The position numbers and the translations under genes were made by a program. The notes under the pieces were generated by a model, which did not search any database, had not been told where the DNA came from, and saw only the letters and a program-made list of their open reading frames with translations. Below, piece by piece: positions 8,198-16,299 of a DNA stretch of 64,000 bases (its first letter is position 1; the number at the start of each line of letters is the position of its first letter). The DNA comes from Nocardia brasiliensis NBRC 14402 (GTDB lineage: Bacteria; Actinomycetota; Actinomycetes; Mycobacteriales; Mycobacteriaceae): contig NZ_BAFT02000024.1 of NCBI RefSeq assembly GCF_000308475.2, positions 1 to 64,000 of the forward strand, in the 5' to 3' direction.

Positions 8198-8686
8198 ATG
8201 GTTGCATCGCAACCGATCGAACCGCCGTCCGTGGATCTGGGCATGCTCATCCGCCGGCCACCGCACGACGTCTTCGAGGCCCTGGCCGACCCGTCGATAA
8301 CGTCCAAATTCTGGTACACGAAGAGCAGCGGCCGCATGGCCGAGGGCGCCGAACTCACCTGGGAATGGGAAATGTACGGCGTCGCCCGCACGATTCGGGT
8401 CCAGAAGTTCGACACCGACAGCAAAATCCAATTCACTTGGGATAATTACAATCCCGAGGAGCCGACTACGGTAGAATTCACCTTGATACCGTATGAGAAC
8501 GACACCACGTATCTGCATATCACCGAAACCGGTTATGGCGGCGATCTCCAAGCTCAGGTCGACGGCGTCCGGGATTCCACGGCCGGATTCGCCTATCTGA
8601 TCGCCGCGTTGAAAGCGGCCCTCGAACACGACGTGACACTTCGGTTGGTGCAGGACGAGAATCCACCGAATCTGCAACGGCACTGA
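8198..8686 (+). CDS. SRPBCC (AHSA1/START-like) domain protein 1
   Basis: A single-domain protein of 162 aa with the helix-grip pattern of the SRPBCC superfamily. It starts LIRRPPHDVFEALADPSIT, continues with KFWYTKSSGRMAEGAELTWEWE, and ends with a long C-terminal helix (AGFAYLIAALKAALEH). An excellent GAGGAGG site precedes the ATG. Proteins of this superfamily bind hydrophobic ligands. In the calicheamicin cluster, CalC, CalU16 and CalU19 adopt this type of fold and give resistance by being cleaved in place of DNA. Three SRPBCC genes occur here (8198, 8773, 14680), so a similar sacrificial or chaperone role is plausible but not proven. A cyclase/aromatase role is the alternative. Confidence 0.75.
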   Translation: MVASQPIEPPSVDLGMLIRRPPHDVFEALADPSITSKFWYTKSSGRMAEGAELTWEWEMYGVARTIRVQKFDTDSKIQFTWDNYNPEEPTTVEFTLIPYENDTTYLHITETGYGGDLQAQVDGVRDSTAGFAYLIAALKAALEHDVTLRLVQDENPPNLQRH

Positions 8687-8772
8687 TCGTTAATTCACAG
8701 GCGCGGTAACTCGGCTGACGGGTGACGTCGCGATGCGGTGTGGAAATCACACAGTGAATGAGGATGAGCATC

Positions 8773-9303
8773 ATGGAATTCACCTACACGACACGCATCG
8801 CGACGACACCGGAGCAGCTCTGGACGGCGTTGACCCAGCCGGAATTCACCCGTCGATATTGGTTCGGCGTCGCCATGCATTCGGACTGGCGGGTCGGCTC
8901 GCCGGTGAAATGGCAGAACATGCCGGAGGAAGAGCCTCAGGATCTGGGGCAGGTCGTGCTGGCGGCCGACCCCTATCGCGTCCTTTCCTATAGCTGGCAC
9001 CTGCTGCAACCCGCGCACGCCATGCTCTTCGGCTGGTCGGACGCCGAACTCGCCGAGTACATGAAGGAACCGCGCACGATGGTCACCTTCGAGATCGCGC
9101 CCGACGGCGACGGCGCGGTCCGGCTGACGGTGACCCACGACGGCTTCGAGCCCGGCAGCGTCATGTACCAGGCGATCAGCGGCCAACTCCCGGGCAGCGG
9201 CGGCTGGCCGGGGCTGATGAACAATCTGAAGGCGTTGCTGGAGACCGGCACGGTTCTCGCCGCCACACCGTCGGCCGCGCATGCCATTCGCGGCGACGAA
9301 TAA
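8773..9303 (+). CDS. SRPBCC (AHSA1/START-like) domain protein 2
   Basis: A 176-aa SRPBCC protein with the AHSA1 layout: TTRIATTPEQLWTALTQPEF, RRYWFGVAMHSDWRVGSPVKW and the C-terminal helix GGWPGLMNNLKALLETG. Three in-frame ATGs lie close together (8758, 8764, 8773); 8773 has GAGG 9 bases upstream and matches the usual domain start. It sits between SRPBCC 1 and the P450 in one plus-strand run. Its size is close to that of CalC. Self-protection against the enediyne, or ligand binding for the P450, are the main hypotheses. A housekeeping AHSA1-type protein cannot be excluded. Confidence 0.75.
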   Translation: MEFTYTTRIATTPEQLWTALTQPEFTRRYWFGVAMHSDWRVGSPVKWQNMPEEEPQDLGQVVLAADPYRVLSYSWHLLQPAHAMLFGWSDAELAEYMKEPRTMVTFEIAPDGDGAVRLTVTHDGFEPGSVMYQAISGQLPGSGGWPGLMNNLKALLETGTVLAATPSAAHAIRGDE

Positions 9304-9336
9304 CCCACGCGGATCGATTCAGAAGGTGGCGAACCG

Positions 9337-10689
9337 ATGACCACTATTTCTCGACAGCCGACCATCACTCCCGGCGGACTGCCGCTGCTCGGCCACGGGC
9401 TGGAGATGAAACGAAATCCGGGTCGACTGCTGCTCTCGCTGCAGTCCGGCGACCCGGTGACCATGATCCGCCTCGGCCGCAGGCCGATGTACGTCGTCAA
9501 CGACGCCGACCTCATGCGGCAGGTCATGCGCGCACCGGAGATCTTCGCCAGGGGCGGCCCGATCACCGAACGGTTCCGCGTCATGTTCGGCAACGGCCTC
9601 GGGATTTCCGACGGCGCTTTTCATCGGCGCCAGCGCCGCCTGCTGCAGCCCGCCTTTCATCGCACGCGGATCATCCACTACTGCTCGCTGATCAGTGAAT
9701 TGGTCGCGGCGCGGATCGAGGGCTGGTCCGAGGGTGAAACCCGGCGGATCGAGCGGGACATGGACGAACTCGCCCTGGCCAACGTGACCCAGGTGATCTT
9801 CGCGCCCGGCACCACGCTGGATCAGCGCCGGTTCATGGACGCCACCGGTGTGGTGCTCGGCGGGCTGTTCCGGCGCATCGCGGACACCACCGGCGTGCTG
9901 ACGAAGCTGCCGACCGCGGCGAATCGCCGCTACCGGGAGTCGGAAGACTATCTGCGGCGGACCATTCACGAGACGATCCGGGAGTATCGGGCCAGCGGCG
10001 AGGACCGCGGCGACCTGCTGTCGATGATGTTGCGCGCGCGCGACGAGGACGGCAGCCCGAGCATGAGCGATCAGCAGATCCACGACGAGGTGCTGACCTT
10101 TTTCATCGCGGGCAGCAACACCATCAGCAATACCCTGGCGTGGGCCTGTCACGAGATCGCAAGCCATCCGGAGGTCGAGAAGCAGCTGCACGAGGAAGTG
10201 GACAGCGTGCTCGCCGGCCGGGCCGCCGAATTCGACGATGTCGCCCGCTTGGAATACACCCGCCGGGTGCTCACCGAAACATTGCGCCTGCGCACGCAAG
10301 GGTTTTTCCAGACCCGGATGACGACCGAGGACACCGAACTCGGCGGCTACCGCATACCGGGTAATGAGGCGATCCTCTACAGCTTCTACGCGCTCATGCA
10401 CAATCCCGGAATCTTCGCCGAGCCGGAGCGGTTCGATCCCGACCGCTGGTTGCCCGAGCGGCTGACCGCGACGCAGCGCAATGCGTTCATGCCGTTCGGT
10501 GCGGGCGTGCACGGCTGTATCGGCGAGACGTTCTCCTGGACCGAGCTGATCATCGTGCTCGCGACGATCATGGGGCGCTGGCGGCTGGCGTCCGTGCCGG
10601 GGCATCAGCCCCGGCCTAAACCGGCGGTCACGATGCCGGTGGACGCGCTCCCGATGACGGTGCACCGCAGGTCCGCCGCCACGGCCTAG
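9337..10689 (+). CDS. cytochrome P450
   Basis: A 450-aa soluble P450 with all core signatures: the I-helix oxygen-binding motif AGSNT (about residues 258-262), ETLR of the K-helix (314-317), the PERF-type segment FDPDRW, and the heme loop FGAGVHGCIGE with Cys394. The layout resembles the class with a PPGP-like N-terminus (TPGGLPLLGHGLE) rather than short actinobacterial CYP107-like enzymes. AGAAGGTGG lies just before the ATG. It needs ferredoxin and reductase partners, none of which are encoded nearby. In this cluster it most likely hydroxylates or otherwise oxidises the enediyne core. It ends 3 bases before the convergent EF-hand gene. Confidence 0.93.
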   Translation: MTTISRQPTITPGGLPLLGHGLEMKRNPGRLLLSLQSGDPVTMIRLGRRPMYVVNDADLMRQVMRAPEIFARGGPITERFRVMFGNGLGISDGAFHRRQRRLLQPAFHRTRIIHYCSLISELVAARIEGWSEGETRRIERDMDELALANVTQVIFAPGTTLDQRRFMDATGVVLGGLFRRIADTTGVLTKLPTAANRRYRESEDYLRRTIHETIREYRASGEDRGDLLSMMLRARDEDGSPSMSDQQIHDEVLTFFIAGSNTISNTLAWACHEIASHPEVEKQLHEEVDSVLAGRAAEFDDVARLEYTRRVLTETLRLRTQGFFQTRMTTEDTELGGYRIPGNEAILYSFYALMHNPGIFAEPERFDPDRWLPERLTATQRNAFMPFGAGVHGCIGETFSWTELIIVLATIMGRWRLASVPGHQPRPKPAVTMPVDALPMTVHRRSAATA

Positions 10690-10692
10690 GGC

Positions 10693-11235
10693 CTACAGTT
10701 CGCCGGCGATGTGATTTCCCCGGGCGCCCGGGTCGTCGCTCAAATAGAATTCTCTGGAGGCTTGCACGTATTCGTCGGTGGTGACGTAGCCGTCACCATC
10801 GGCGTCCAACAGGGCGAAGGCCTTGTTCGTCTCCTCCTCGGACATTCCGCCTTTGATCTGGGCGGCCATCATTTCCTGCGCGTTGATTCGTCCGTCGCGG
10901 CCCTTGTCCGCGGCGGCGAATACCGCCATGCTGAACGGTATCGCGGAATTCTCGACGAATTTCCGGAATTCCGGATGATCGCCCCAGGCCACCCATTCCT
11001 CGACGGTCACCTTTTTGTCGCCGTCGGCGTCCAGCGACCCGGGCATATCCCGGAACATGCGGTGGGCCTGCCGGTGAATACTGCTCCAGTCCGCCGATCG
11101 TGGCGGCAGATCGTATGTGTCGCACCACATTTGGGCCAGTGCCGTGACATCCAGTTCGTCCATGACACCGTCCTGGTCGACATCGTAGGCGCTGAACAAT
11201 TTGCGGAGTTTGGTCGTTCTCAGTGCACTGGTCAT
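10693..11235 (-). CDS. calerythrin-like EF-hand calcium-binding protein 1
   Basis: A 180-aa cytosolic protein with four EF-hand loops at about residues 18-29 (DVDQDGVMDELD), 69-80 (DADGDKKVTVEE), 110-121 (DKGRDGRINAQE) and 144-155 (DADGDGYVTTDE). Loops 1, 2 and 4 keep good Ca2+ ligands. Loop 3 has lysine and glycine around the first positions and may bind less well; loop 1 ends in Asp instead of Glu. The organisation is that of calerythrin and sarcoplasmic calcium-binding proteins. A paralogue of nearly the same length is encoded at 15426. A GGAGA site precedes the ATG. Its function in the pathway is unknown: calcium buffering, signalling, or binding of the product. Confidence 0.88.
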   Translation of the reverse strand: MTSALRTTKLRKLFSAYDVDQDGVMDELDVTALAQMWCDTYDLPPRSADWSSIHRQAHRMFRDMPGSLDADGDKKVTVEEWVAWGDHPEFRKFVENSAIPFSMAVFAAADKGRDGRINAQEMMAAQIKGGMSEEETNKAFALLDADGDGYVTTDEYVQASREFYLSDDPGARGNHIAGEL

Positions 11236-11308
11236 CGCGAAATCTCCGTGTATTCGAACCGGATAGTGGGAATGCTGTCGATACTCGATCAGCCAACAAA
11301 TGCTATCA

Positions 11309-11325
11309 TCTCATATACCTATCTG
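11309..11325. promoter_or_regulatory. AT-rich element upstream of the flavoenzyme and EF-hand 1
   Basis: The reverse complement reads CAGATAGGTATATGAGA, close to the TAGATA-N2-TATATGTTA element seen at 6327 and 30566. It lies between two divergent genes, 17 bases before the GTG at 11342. Confidence 0.35.
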
Positions 11326-11341
11326 ACTACGGGAGGCTGGA

Positions 11342-12313
11342 GTGACGATCCGAGAATCCGGATATCACTGCGATGTAGTGATCGTCGGTGGTGGCGCGGC
11401 GGGCTTGAATGCCGCATTGATGCTGGCCCGGGCGCGATATTCGGTCGTGGTGGTGGACAGCGACCGGCCGCGCAACGCCCCCGCCGCGCACATGCACGGG
11501 TTCCTGAGCCGGGACGGCGTGGCACCGGGGGAGTTGCTGGTGGCGGGTCGCGCGGAGGTGGCGGGATACGGCGTCGAGTTCATCACCGGCGAGGTGACGG
11601 CGGTGGCGGCCGCGGACGGGGGTTTCGCCGTGGACGTCATCGATTCCGGAACGATTCGCGGACGCCGCCTGCTCGTCGCGACCGGTCTCACCGATGATCT
11701 GCCCGAGCTGCCGGGACTTGCCGAGCGGTGGGGCCGGGATGTGTTGCACTGCCCCTTCTGTCACGGCTGGGAGGTGCGGGATCAGGTCATCGGCGTGCTG
11801 TCCACCACGGCCATGTCGATGCACCAGGCCATGCTGTTCCGGCAGTGGTCGCCGCGGCTCAGTTTCCTGTCGCACACCGGGCCTGCGCTGACCGACGCCG
11901 AGGTCGAGCAGTTGGCCGCACGCGATATCGAGATCATTTCCGGCGAGGTGGAAGCTGTGCAGGTCAGCGATGATCGCCTCACCGGAGTCCGGTTGCGGAC
12001 CGGTGAGGTCGTCGAATTGCAGGCGCTCGTGTGCGGTCCGCGCTTCTCCGCGCGCGCCGATCTGCTCGCTCCGCTCGGCCTGACCCCGACCGCGCACCCG
12101 AGCGGCATCGGCGACCACATCGCCGTCGACGCGGCCGGCCGCACCGCCGTGCCGGGGGTGTGGGCCGCGGGCAACGTCGCCGATCCGGCCAAACAGCTGA
12201 TCGGCGCCGCGGCGATGGGCGCCGAGGTCGCCGTCGCGATCATCGACGATCTGATCTCGGCGGAGGTGCGCGGCGCCGTCGACTCCCGGCGGGCCGCTGC
12301 CGGCCCTCGGTAG
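11342..12313 (+). CDS. thioredoxin-reductase-fold FAD enzyme, possible dithiol oxidase
   Basis: A 323-aa flavoprotein. The FAD-binding GGGAAG lies at about residues 17-22, a CPFC redox pair followed by His-Gly-Trp-Glu (C137 and C140) in the middle, and the final FAD motif GVWAAGNVADPAKQL near the C-terminus. The NADPH-binding glycine motif expected in true thioredoxin reductases (GGGxS/A) is replaced here by GVLSTTAMS. CxxC-His together with a weak NADPH site is the pattern of the GliT/HlmI/DepH group, which use O2 to oxidise dithiols to disulfides. That assignment is inferred. The GTG start has GGGAGG 6 bases upstream. Located in an enediyne cluster with several sulfur genes, it could close or protect a sulfur-based trigger. 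Confidence 0.75.
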   Translation: MTIRESGYHCDVVIVGGGAAGLNAALMLARARYSVVVVDSDRPRNAPAAHMHGFLSRDGVAPGELLVAGRAEVAGYGVEFITGEVTAVAAADGGFAVDVIDSGTIRGRRLLVATGLTDDLPELPGLAERWGRDVLHCPFCHGWEVRDQVIGVLSTTAMSMHQAMLFRQWSPRLSFLSHTGPALTDAEVEQLAARDIEIISGEVEAVQVSDDRLTGVRLRTGEVVELQALVCGPRFSARADLLAPLGLTPTAHPSGIGDHIAVDAAGRTAVPGVWAAGNVADPAKQLIGAAAMGAEVAVAIIDDLISAEVRGAVDSRRAAAGPR

Positions 12314-12321
12314 CGGACCCG

Positions 12322-12347
12322 ATGTCGGCGGCCGTGGCCGCCGACAT
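12322..12347. terminator. bidirectional terminator hairpin
   Basis: A perfect inverted repeat with 12-base arms (ATGTCGGCGGCC / GGCCGCCGACAT) and a 2-base centre lies between the convergent flavoenzyme and MFS genes. Confidence 0.7.
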
Positions 12348-12356
12348 CCGTCGTCC

Positions 12357-13613
12357 TCACGGGGCCGGTGCGAGCGCATGCCGGCGTTCGATGGCGACGG
12401 AGACGAACGCGGTGGCCAGCGCGAGCGTCGCGACGATCACGCCGAGCCAGATGACGTCCTCGATCGCCCGGTGCGCGATGACGACGCCGCCGATCGCCGG
12501 GCCGATCGCGTTGCCGATGTTGAAGGCGGACATGACAATTGCGACCGCCAGGGTCGGCGCACCGACCGCGAAACCGATCACCCGCGAGCTGAGCGCGGCG
12601 GTCATCGAGAACGCGCACACGCCGAGCACGGTGATCGCCGCGGCCGCCGCGATGCTGTGGTGCACGACGGTCCGCAGCACCACCATCATGACGGTCATCG
12701 CCACCAGAGAGCCGATGACGTTCTTCATGGCCGACCACTGCGCCAGCCGGCCGCCGAGGGTGTTGCCGACGAACAACCCGACGCCGAACAGGAACAGCAC
12801 GATCGGCGCCTGATGCACGCTGATACCGCTGGCGTCGGTGAGGATCGGCTGGATGTAGGCGTACACGCTGAACAGTGCGGTCTCGAACAGCACCGTGGTG
12901 GCGAGAGCGACGAAGACCCGGGTCTGCACCAGCGATCGCAGTTCGCGCGCGACCAGGGTGCCCAGCTTGACCTCGGGGCCGCGGTCGCGCGGCAGCCGGG
13001 GTACGAAGATCGTGACCAGCAGGGCGCCCACCGCGCTCATCACGCCGATCAGCACGAAGATGACCTGCCAGCTGAATACCGCGCCGACCAGGCTGCCGAG
13101 CGGTACGCCCGCCACGTTCGCCAGCGTCATACCGCCGAGGATCACCGCGATCGCCTGCGGCATCCGGCCGGGGCCGGCCAGCGCGACGGCCATCACCTGG
13201 GCGACGGTCAGCGCGGTCGCACAGGCCACGGCCGCGATCAGCCGCATCGCGAACATGACGGGGAAGACCGGGATCACCGTCAGCAGATCGGAAACGCAGA
13301 AGACGACCACGGCGACCACCATCACGGTCTTGCGGTCCCGTCCGAGCGTCAGGACGGCCATGGTGGGCGCGCCGACCAGCATGCCGATGGCGAATGCGGT
13401 GATCAGCTGGCCGACCTGGGACACCGAGATATCGAGCGAACCCGCGATCTGATCGACCAGGCCGGAGACGATGAATTCCGAAGTGCCCAGGGCGAATACG
13501 CTCGCTCCGAGGACGTATACGCCGATCGGTAGGCGTTTGGAGACGCGAGGTTCCGCGGGGGCTTGATCGTCACGATCAGTCGTTTTGAACAGCCGCCGTC
13601 GGATCTCGGACAC
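12357..13613 (-). CDS. MFS drug/sugar efflux transporter (DHA1-like)
   Basis: A 418-aa integral membrane protein with 12 predicted helices. It starts in the cytoplasm with a charged tail and then LGASVFALGTSEFIVSGLVD, the typical opening of the AraJ/CmlA-type DHA1 exporters (GTxEF motif D-like). The loop between helices 2 and 3 carries VLTLGRDRKT, equivalent to motif A. The start is GTG at 13613 with AAGGAG upstream. In a cluster for a toxic metabolite this is the best candidate for product export and self-resistance. It ends at a hairpin shared with the convergent flavoenzyme gene, and the methyltransferase gene lies just upstream on the same strand. Confidence 0.88.
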   Translation of the reverse strand: MSEIRRRLFKTTDRDDQAPAEPRVSKRLPIGVYVLGASVFALGTSEFIVSGLVDQIAGSLDISVSQVGQLITAFAIGMLVGAPTMAVLTLGRDRKTVMVVAVVVFCVSDLLTVIPVFPVMFAMRLIAAVACATALTVAQVMAVALAGPGRMPQAIAVILGGMTLANVAGVPLGSLVGAVFSWQVIFVLIGVMSAVGALLVTIFVPRLPRDRGPEVKLGTLVARELRSLVQTRVFVALATTVLFETALFSVYAYIQPILTDASGISVHQAPIVLFLFGVGLFVGNTLGGRLAQWSAMKNVIGSLVAMTVMMVVLRTVVHHSIAAAAAITVLGVCAFSMTAALSSRVIGFAVGAPTLAVAIVMSAFNIGNAIGPAIGGVVIAHRAIEDVIWLGVIVATLALATAFVSVAIERRHALAPAP

Positions 13614-13654
13614 GCCCGATCACACTCCTTGTTCATATAGTTGTGCCGCCGACC

Positions 13655-14479
13655 TTACGTCTTTCGGCACACAATGAGGTAGTAACCGATCTTTTCGCGA
13701 CAGAGTTCGAACATGGTGGTCATGCCGGATTCGAAGGCATCGATCCGTTCCTTGCCGTAGGCCGCGGCCAAGTCGGCTCGTTGGTCGGCCAAGCGCTGCA
13801 GGAACGCCCGGTAGAATCGGCGCACCCGATCGCTGCAGTCGAGTTCCTCGAGCACCTCGAAACCCGCCGCGATCGCCGGTGCCACGGCCTCGCCCATGGT
13901 GGTCGGTGGATCCGGCACGGTATTCGCCCGCAGTATTTCCCGTTGCGCCGCCGTCACGTCCGCGATGAGCGGGTATTCCGAGTACACGAGCCGGCTGCCG
14001 GGGCGCAGCACGCGATGGATCTCGCCGAACCACTTGTTCTTGTCCCCGGCGTTGGGCACCGAGTCGAAGGCGATGGCGGCGTCGAACTCGGCGTCCGCGA
14101 AGGGAAGTGCGGCGGCGTCGGCCATGGTGATGGTGATTCGTTCGGACAGGCCGGCCCGCGCGACATTCCTGCTCGCCTCCGCGACCTCCCAACCGCTGAT
14201 GGTGATACCGGTGACCGAGATGCCGAGGCGCTCGGCCAGGCGAATTGCCGGTTCGGCCACGCCGCAACCCACATCGAGCAGATGCTGACCATGCTGCAGG
14301 GGCAGTCTTTCGGCGATCATCCAGGTGAGCCTGCCCATGGCTTCGAGGAACGGTGTGTCGTCCTGGTCGTCGTCCCAGTATCCGAGGTGCAGGTTCCCCC
14401 CGACGATCTCCACCAGTTCGCCGACACCGTCGTAGTACTCGGCGACCTCATCGGTCATGTCAGCTGATTTCTCGGCCAT
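13655..14479 (-). CDS. SAM-dependent methyltransferase (natural-product O/C-methyltransferase-like)
   Basis: A 274-aa class I methyltransferase. Motif I is LLDVGCGVAEPAIRLAERLG, then the ribose-binding region GITISGWEVAEA, motif post-I at MADAAALPFADAEFDAAIAF and motif III at RVLRPGSRLVYSEYP. The N-terminal YYDGVGELVEIVGGNLHLGYWDD resembles the lid of RebM- or sterol-type small-molecule methyltransferases. GGAGAT precedes the ATG. It is transcribed with the MFS gene (41 bases apart). It probably methylates the product or an intermediate, since its type is common in polyketide tailoring. The substrate cannot be read from the sequence. Confidence 0.82.
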   Translation of the reverse strand: MAEKSADMTDEVAEYYDGVGELVEIVGGNLHLGYWDDDQDDTPFLEAMGRLTWMIAERLPLQHGQHLLDVGCGVAEPAIRLAERLGISVTGITISGWEVAEASRNVARAGLSERITITMADAAALPFADAEFDAAIAFDSVPNAGDKNKWFGEIHRVLRPGSRLVYSEYPLIADVTAAQREILRANTVPDPPTTMGEAVAPAIAAGFEVLEELDCSDRVRRFYRAFLQRLADQRADLAAAYGKERIDAFESGMTTMFELCREKIGYYLIVCRKT

Positions 14480-14569
14480 TGCGATCTCCGCGTTCTCTTA
14501 CCGGTCCGCTGTTCGATTCAGGCCGCAGCGTTCGGCCGACTCCGCAGGCCACGCAGCGGCGACCCACGA

Positions 14570-14600
14570 AAAAGATACTTCTAAAAAGTATAGCTATTTA
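14570..14600. promoter_or_regulatory. AT-rich inverted repeat upstream of the methyltransferase
   Basis: ATACTT (14575-14580) and AAGTAT (14586-14591) form a perfect 6-base inverted repeat with a 5-base spacer, followed by TAGCTATTTA. Read on the minus strand it gives AGAAGTAT upstream of the methyltransferase; the same word occurs at 42182. Confidence 0.45.
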
Positions 14601-14679
14601 AGCTCGGATACAGCTATGGCCAGTGAGAAACGGGCAGGCGGCCTGTGCGGTAACGCCCCTCGGCCGCCCTCGATCGGAG

Positions 14680-15117
14680 CTACTCCGCGTTGGCTTTCAG
14701 CACGTCCAACTGCATTTTCCAGCCACCGCGGTTGTCGTCGACCCGCTTCGCTCGCTCTTCCTCGGGCAGGTCCAGGGCGGCGAAGCCGCTCTCGATCACG
14801 CGCACGCGCGTGCCCCCGTCGTGTTCGGCGAGCCGGAACTCCACCAGCGTGGCGGTGCCCTTGCCCGGCGTCGCGCCGGGGAAGGCGGAAGCCCACCGGT
14901 AGGACGCGTAGTCCTGCGGCTCCACCGTCTCTACCCGAACGGGAAACCGGCCGTACTTCGGGTCCTCGATCACCACGAAATCGCCGTCCCGCGAACGACT
15001 CTGACCCGATCTGTCGCCGTCGCCCACCCACCAGCCGGGCTCGGTCACCAGCTCCCACACCCGCGCGACGGGTGCGTTGATGTCCACCTCGTGCTCGATC
15101 TTGTCGGTGGTGATCAT
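14680..15117 (-). CDS. SRPBCC (START-like) domain protein 3
   Basis: A 145-aa single-domain SRPBCC protein. It begins with EVDINAPVARVWELVTEPGW, contains the central strands SYRWASAFPG and TATLVEFRLAEHDGGTRVRV, and ends with the C-terminal helix RGGWKMQLDVLKANAE. This is an AHSA1/polyketide-cyclase-like fold with a hydrophobic cavity. GAGGAG precedes the ATG. It is the third SRPBCC gene of the cluster, transcribed alone on the minus strand. Self-sacrifice or ligand-binding roles like those of CalC are possible. A general AHSA1-type protein of the host is the null alternative. Confidence 0.75.
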   Translation of the reverse strand: MITTDKIEHEVDINAPVARVWELVTEPGWWVGDGDRSGQSRSRDGDFVVIEDPKYGRFPVRVETVEPQDYASYRWASAFPGATPGKGTATLVEFRLAEHDGGTRVRVIESGFAALDLPEEERAKRVDDNRGGWKMQLDVLKANAE

Positions 15118-15425
15118 CGGGAATCTCCTCTTCGGTCGGCATGACTGTTCGTGGCGAGCTGCTCACTATGGCGAAGAAGTGCAATCCCACGGTAGCGCGT
15201 TTGGCCGTCCCGCCGAGAGGGAATCGGATGTCGACGCCAGGTCTGGCCCAAAACCCTGGCGTCGGAAGGATTCTGCGCTGCCGCCGACGCTCCGGCGGCA
15301 CGACCGGCGAGACGGTGGTATGCCGTCGCGTGCTGTCGATGGCGACGGCACTGCACGGGGGCCGGTGTCATGATGGGCCGGCGACCCCGTGCAGGTCCCG
15401 GATCTCGTGGTCGGGTGCGACCCTG
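15118..15425. other. intergenic region with a long hairpin
   Basis: Between SRPBCC 3 and EF-hand 2 there is no supported gene. The only clear structure is an inverted repeat at 15351-15394: perfect 10-base arms CTGCACGGGG / CCCCGTGCAG, with a nested GCCGG/CCGGC pair inside. It lies about 30 bases downstream of the EF-hand 2 stop on the minus strand and most likely terminates that gene. Confidence 0.5.
15351..15394 (-). terminator. hairpin terminator after EF-hand 2
   Basis: Perfect 10-base outer arms and 5-base inner arms, 30 bases after the stop codon of the minus-strand EF-hand gene. Confidence 0.5.
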
Positions 15426-15959
15426 TTACAGACGGCCCGCCAATTGAGTTCCCGCGGCTTCGAGGTTGTCGCTGCCGAAGAAGTCACGAAGCGCCGCATC
15501 GTGTTCGTCGGTCGTGATGTACCCGTCGCCGTTGCCGTCGAGCATCTGAAACATCTTCAATGCGTCGATTTGATTGACCCCCGAGATGGACTGCAGGGTC
15601 ATCCATTCGCTCAACGACACCGCGCCGTCACCGTCGACATCGCCGAGTTCGAAGGTGAGCTGCGCCAAGGGAATTGCGACCTCGTCGACGAAGCGGGGGT
15701 CTTCGTGCGCGGCGATCCATTCCTCCCTGCTGATTTCCTTGTCGCCGTTGGCATCGGCGTGGCCCTGCAGGTCCTGCCACAGCCGATTGGCGCGTTTGAT
15801 GGTGATCCGCCATTTGTCGGAACCGGGGGGAATTTTGAATGCGTCGCACCATTTGTTGATCAACGCGTCGATGTCCGACTGATCGATCTTGCCGTCATTG
15901 TCTGCGTCGTACCGCTCGAAGTGCTTCGCGAATTTCTGGTGCCGGGCTTGCGTGACCAT
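15426..15959 (-). CDS. calerythrin-like EF-hand calcium-binding protein 2
   Basis: A 177-aa protein with four EF-hand loops at about residues 18-29 (DADNDGKIDQSD), 69-80 (DANGDKEISREE), 107-118 (DVDGDGAVSLSE) and 141-152 (DGNGDGYITTDE). All four have plausible Ca2+ ligands, so it looks better conserved than its paralogue at 10693, with which it shares length and loop spacing. There is no signal peptide. AGGGAG precedes the ATG. The gene stands alone, with its own AT-rich promoter region at 16045. Its pathway role is unknown. Confidence 0.88.
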   Translation of the reverse strand: MVTQARHQKFAKHFERYDADNDGKIDQSDIDALINKWCDAFKIPPGSDKWRITIKRANRLWQDLQGHADANGDKEISREEWIAAHEDPRFVDEVAIPLAQLTFELGDVDGDGAVSLSEWMTLQSISGVNQIDALKMFQMLDGNGDGYITTDEHDAALRDFFGSDNLEAAGTQLAGRL

Positions 15960-16299
15960 GGGACTCCCTATCTCATTCGGTCTTCAGTCTGCGGACCTCT
16001 ACTACCCCTACTTTACTGCCGGTGGGGCGGCTCTTCAAGAGGTAATTATATTTTAGTGAAGTTACTTGCAGGTCGCTGCGGAAGTGAAGCAAGGGTGTTT
16101 CCAAGTGTTGTTATCGGTGAAAAGCAGTGGTCAGCGCGGTGTGCAGGGTATTGCCACCCGGTGCACGGCGCGGTGCCACGGCGAGGCCGGGCCGCGCCGG
16201 AACCCCCGCATCGAAAGCCGCGCTGCGAGTCGTGCATCGACGCGAGACAGCCATTATCGTGCGGGGGTCGAATTGTGCTGAGTGTTTGCGAGAGTGTGC
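15960..16299. other. intergenic region with promoter of EF-hand 2
   Basis: This 340-base gap holds an AT-rich block (about 16041-16067) described separately. The rest is GC-rich and I see no gene in it. Short open frames here look like chance. Confidence 0.4.
16041..16067 (-). promoter_or_regulatory. promoter/operator of EF-hand 2
   Basis: Read on the minus strand it contains AAGTAACTTCA, identical over 11 bases to the site before the cysteine desulfurase gene (26219-26229), then AAAATATAATTACC with a perfect TATAAT hexamer. The hexamer and the palindromic AAGTAACTT support a promoter with an operator. Confidence 0.5.

Noticed and set aside
12378..13532. Plus-strand frame of 384 codons, rich in Asp, Arg and His
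   Set aside because: It is the antisense shadow of the MFS gene; its composition is typical of antisense of hydrophobic protein genes.
16066..16281. Short plus-strand frame in the gap near EF-hand 2
   Set aside because: No ribosome-binding site or similarity; it overlaps the probable promoter of EF-hand 2.
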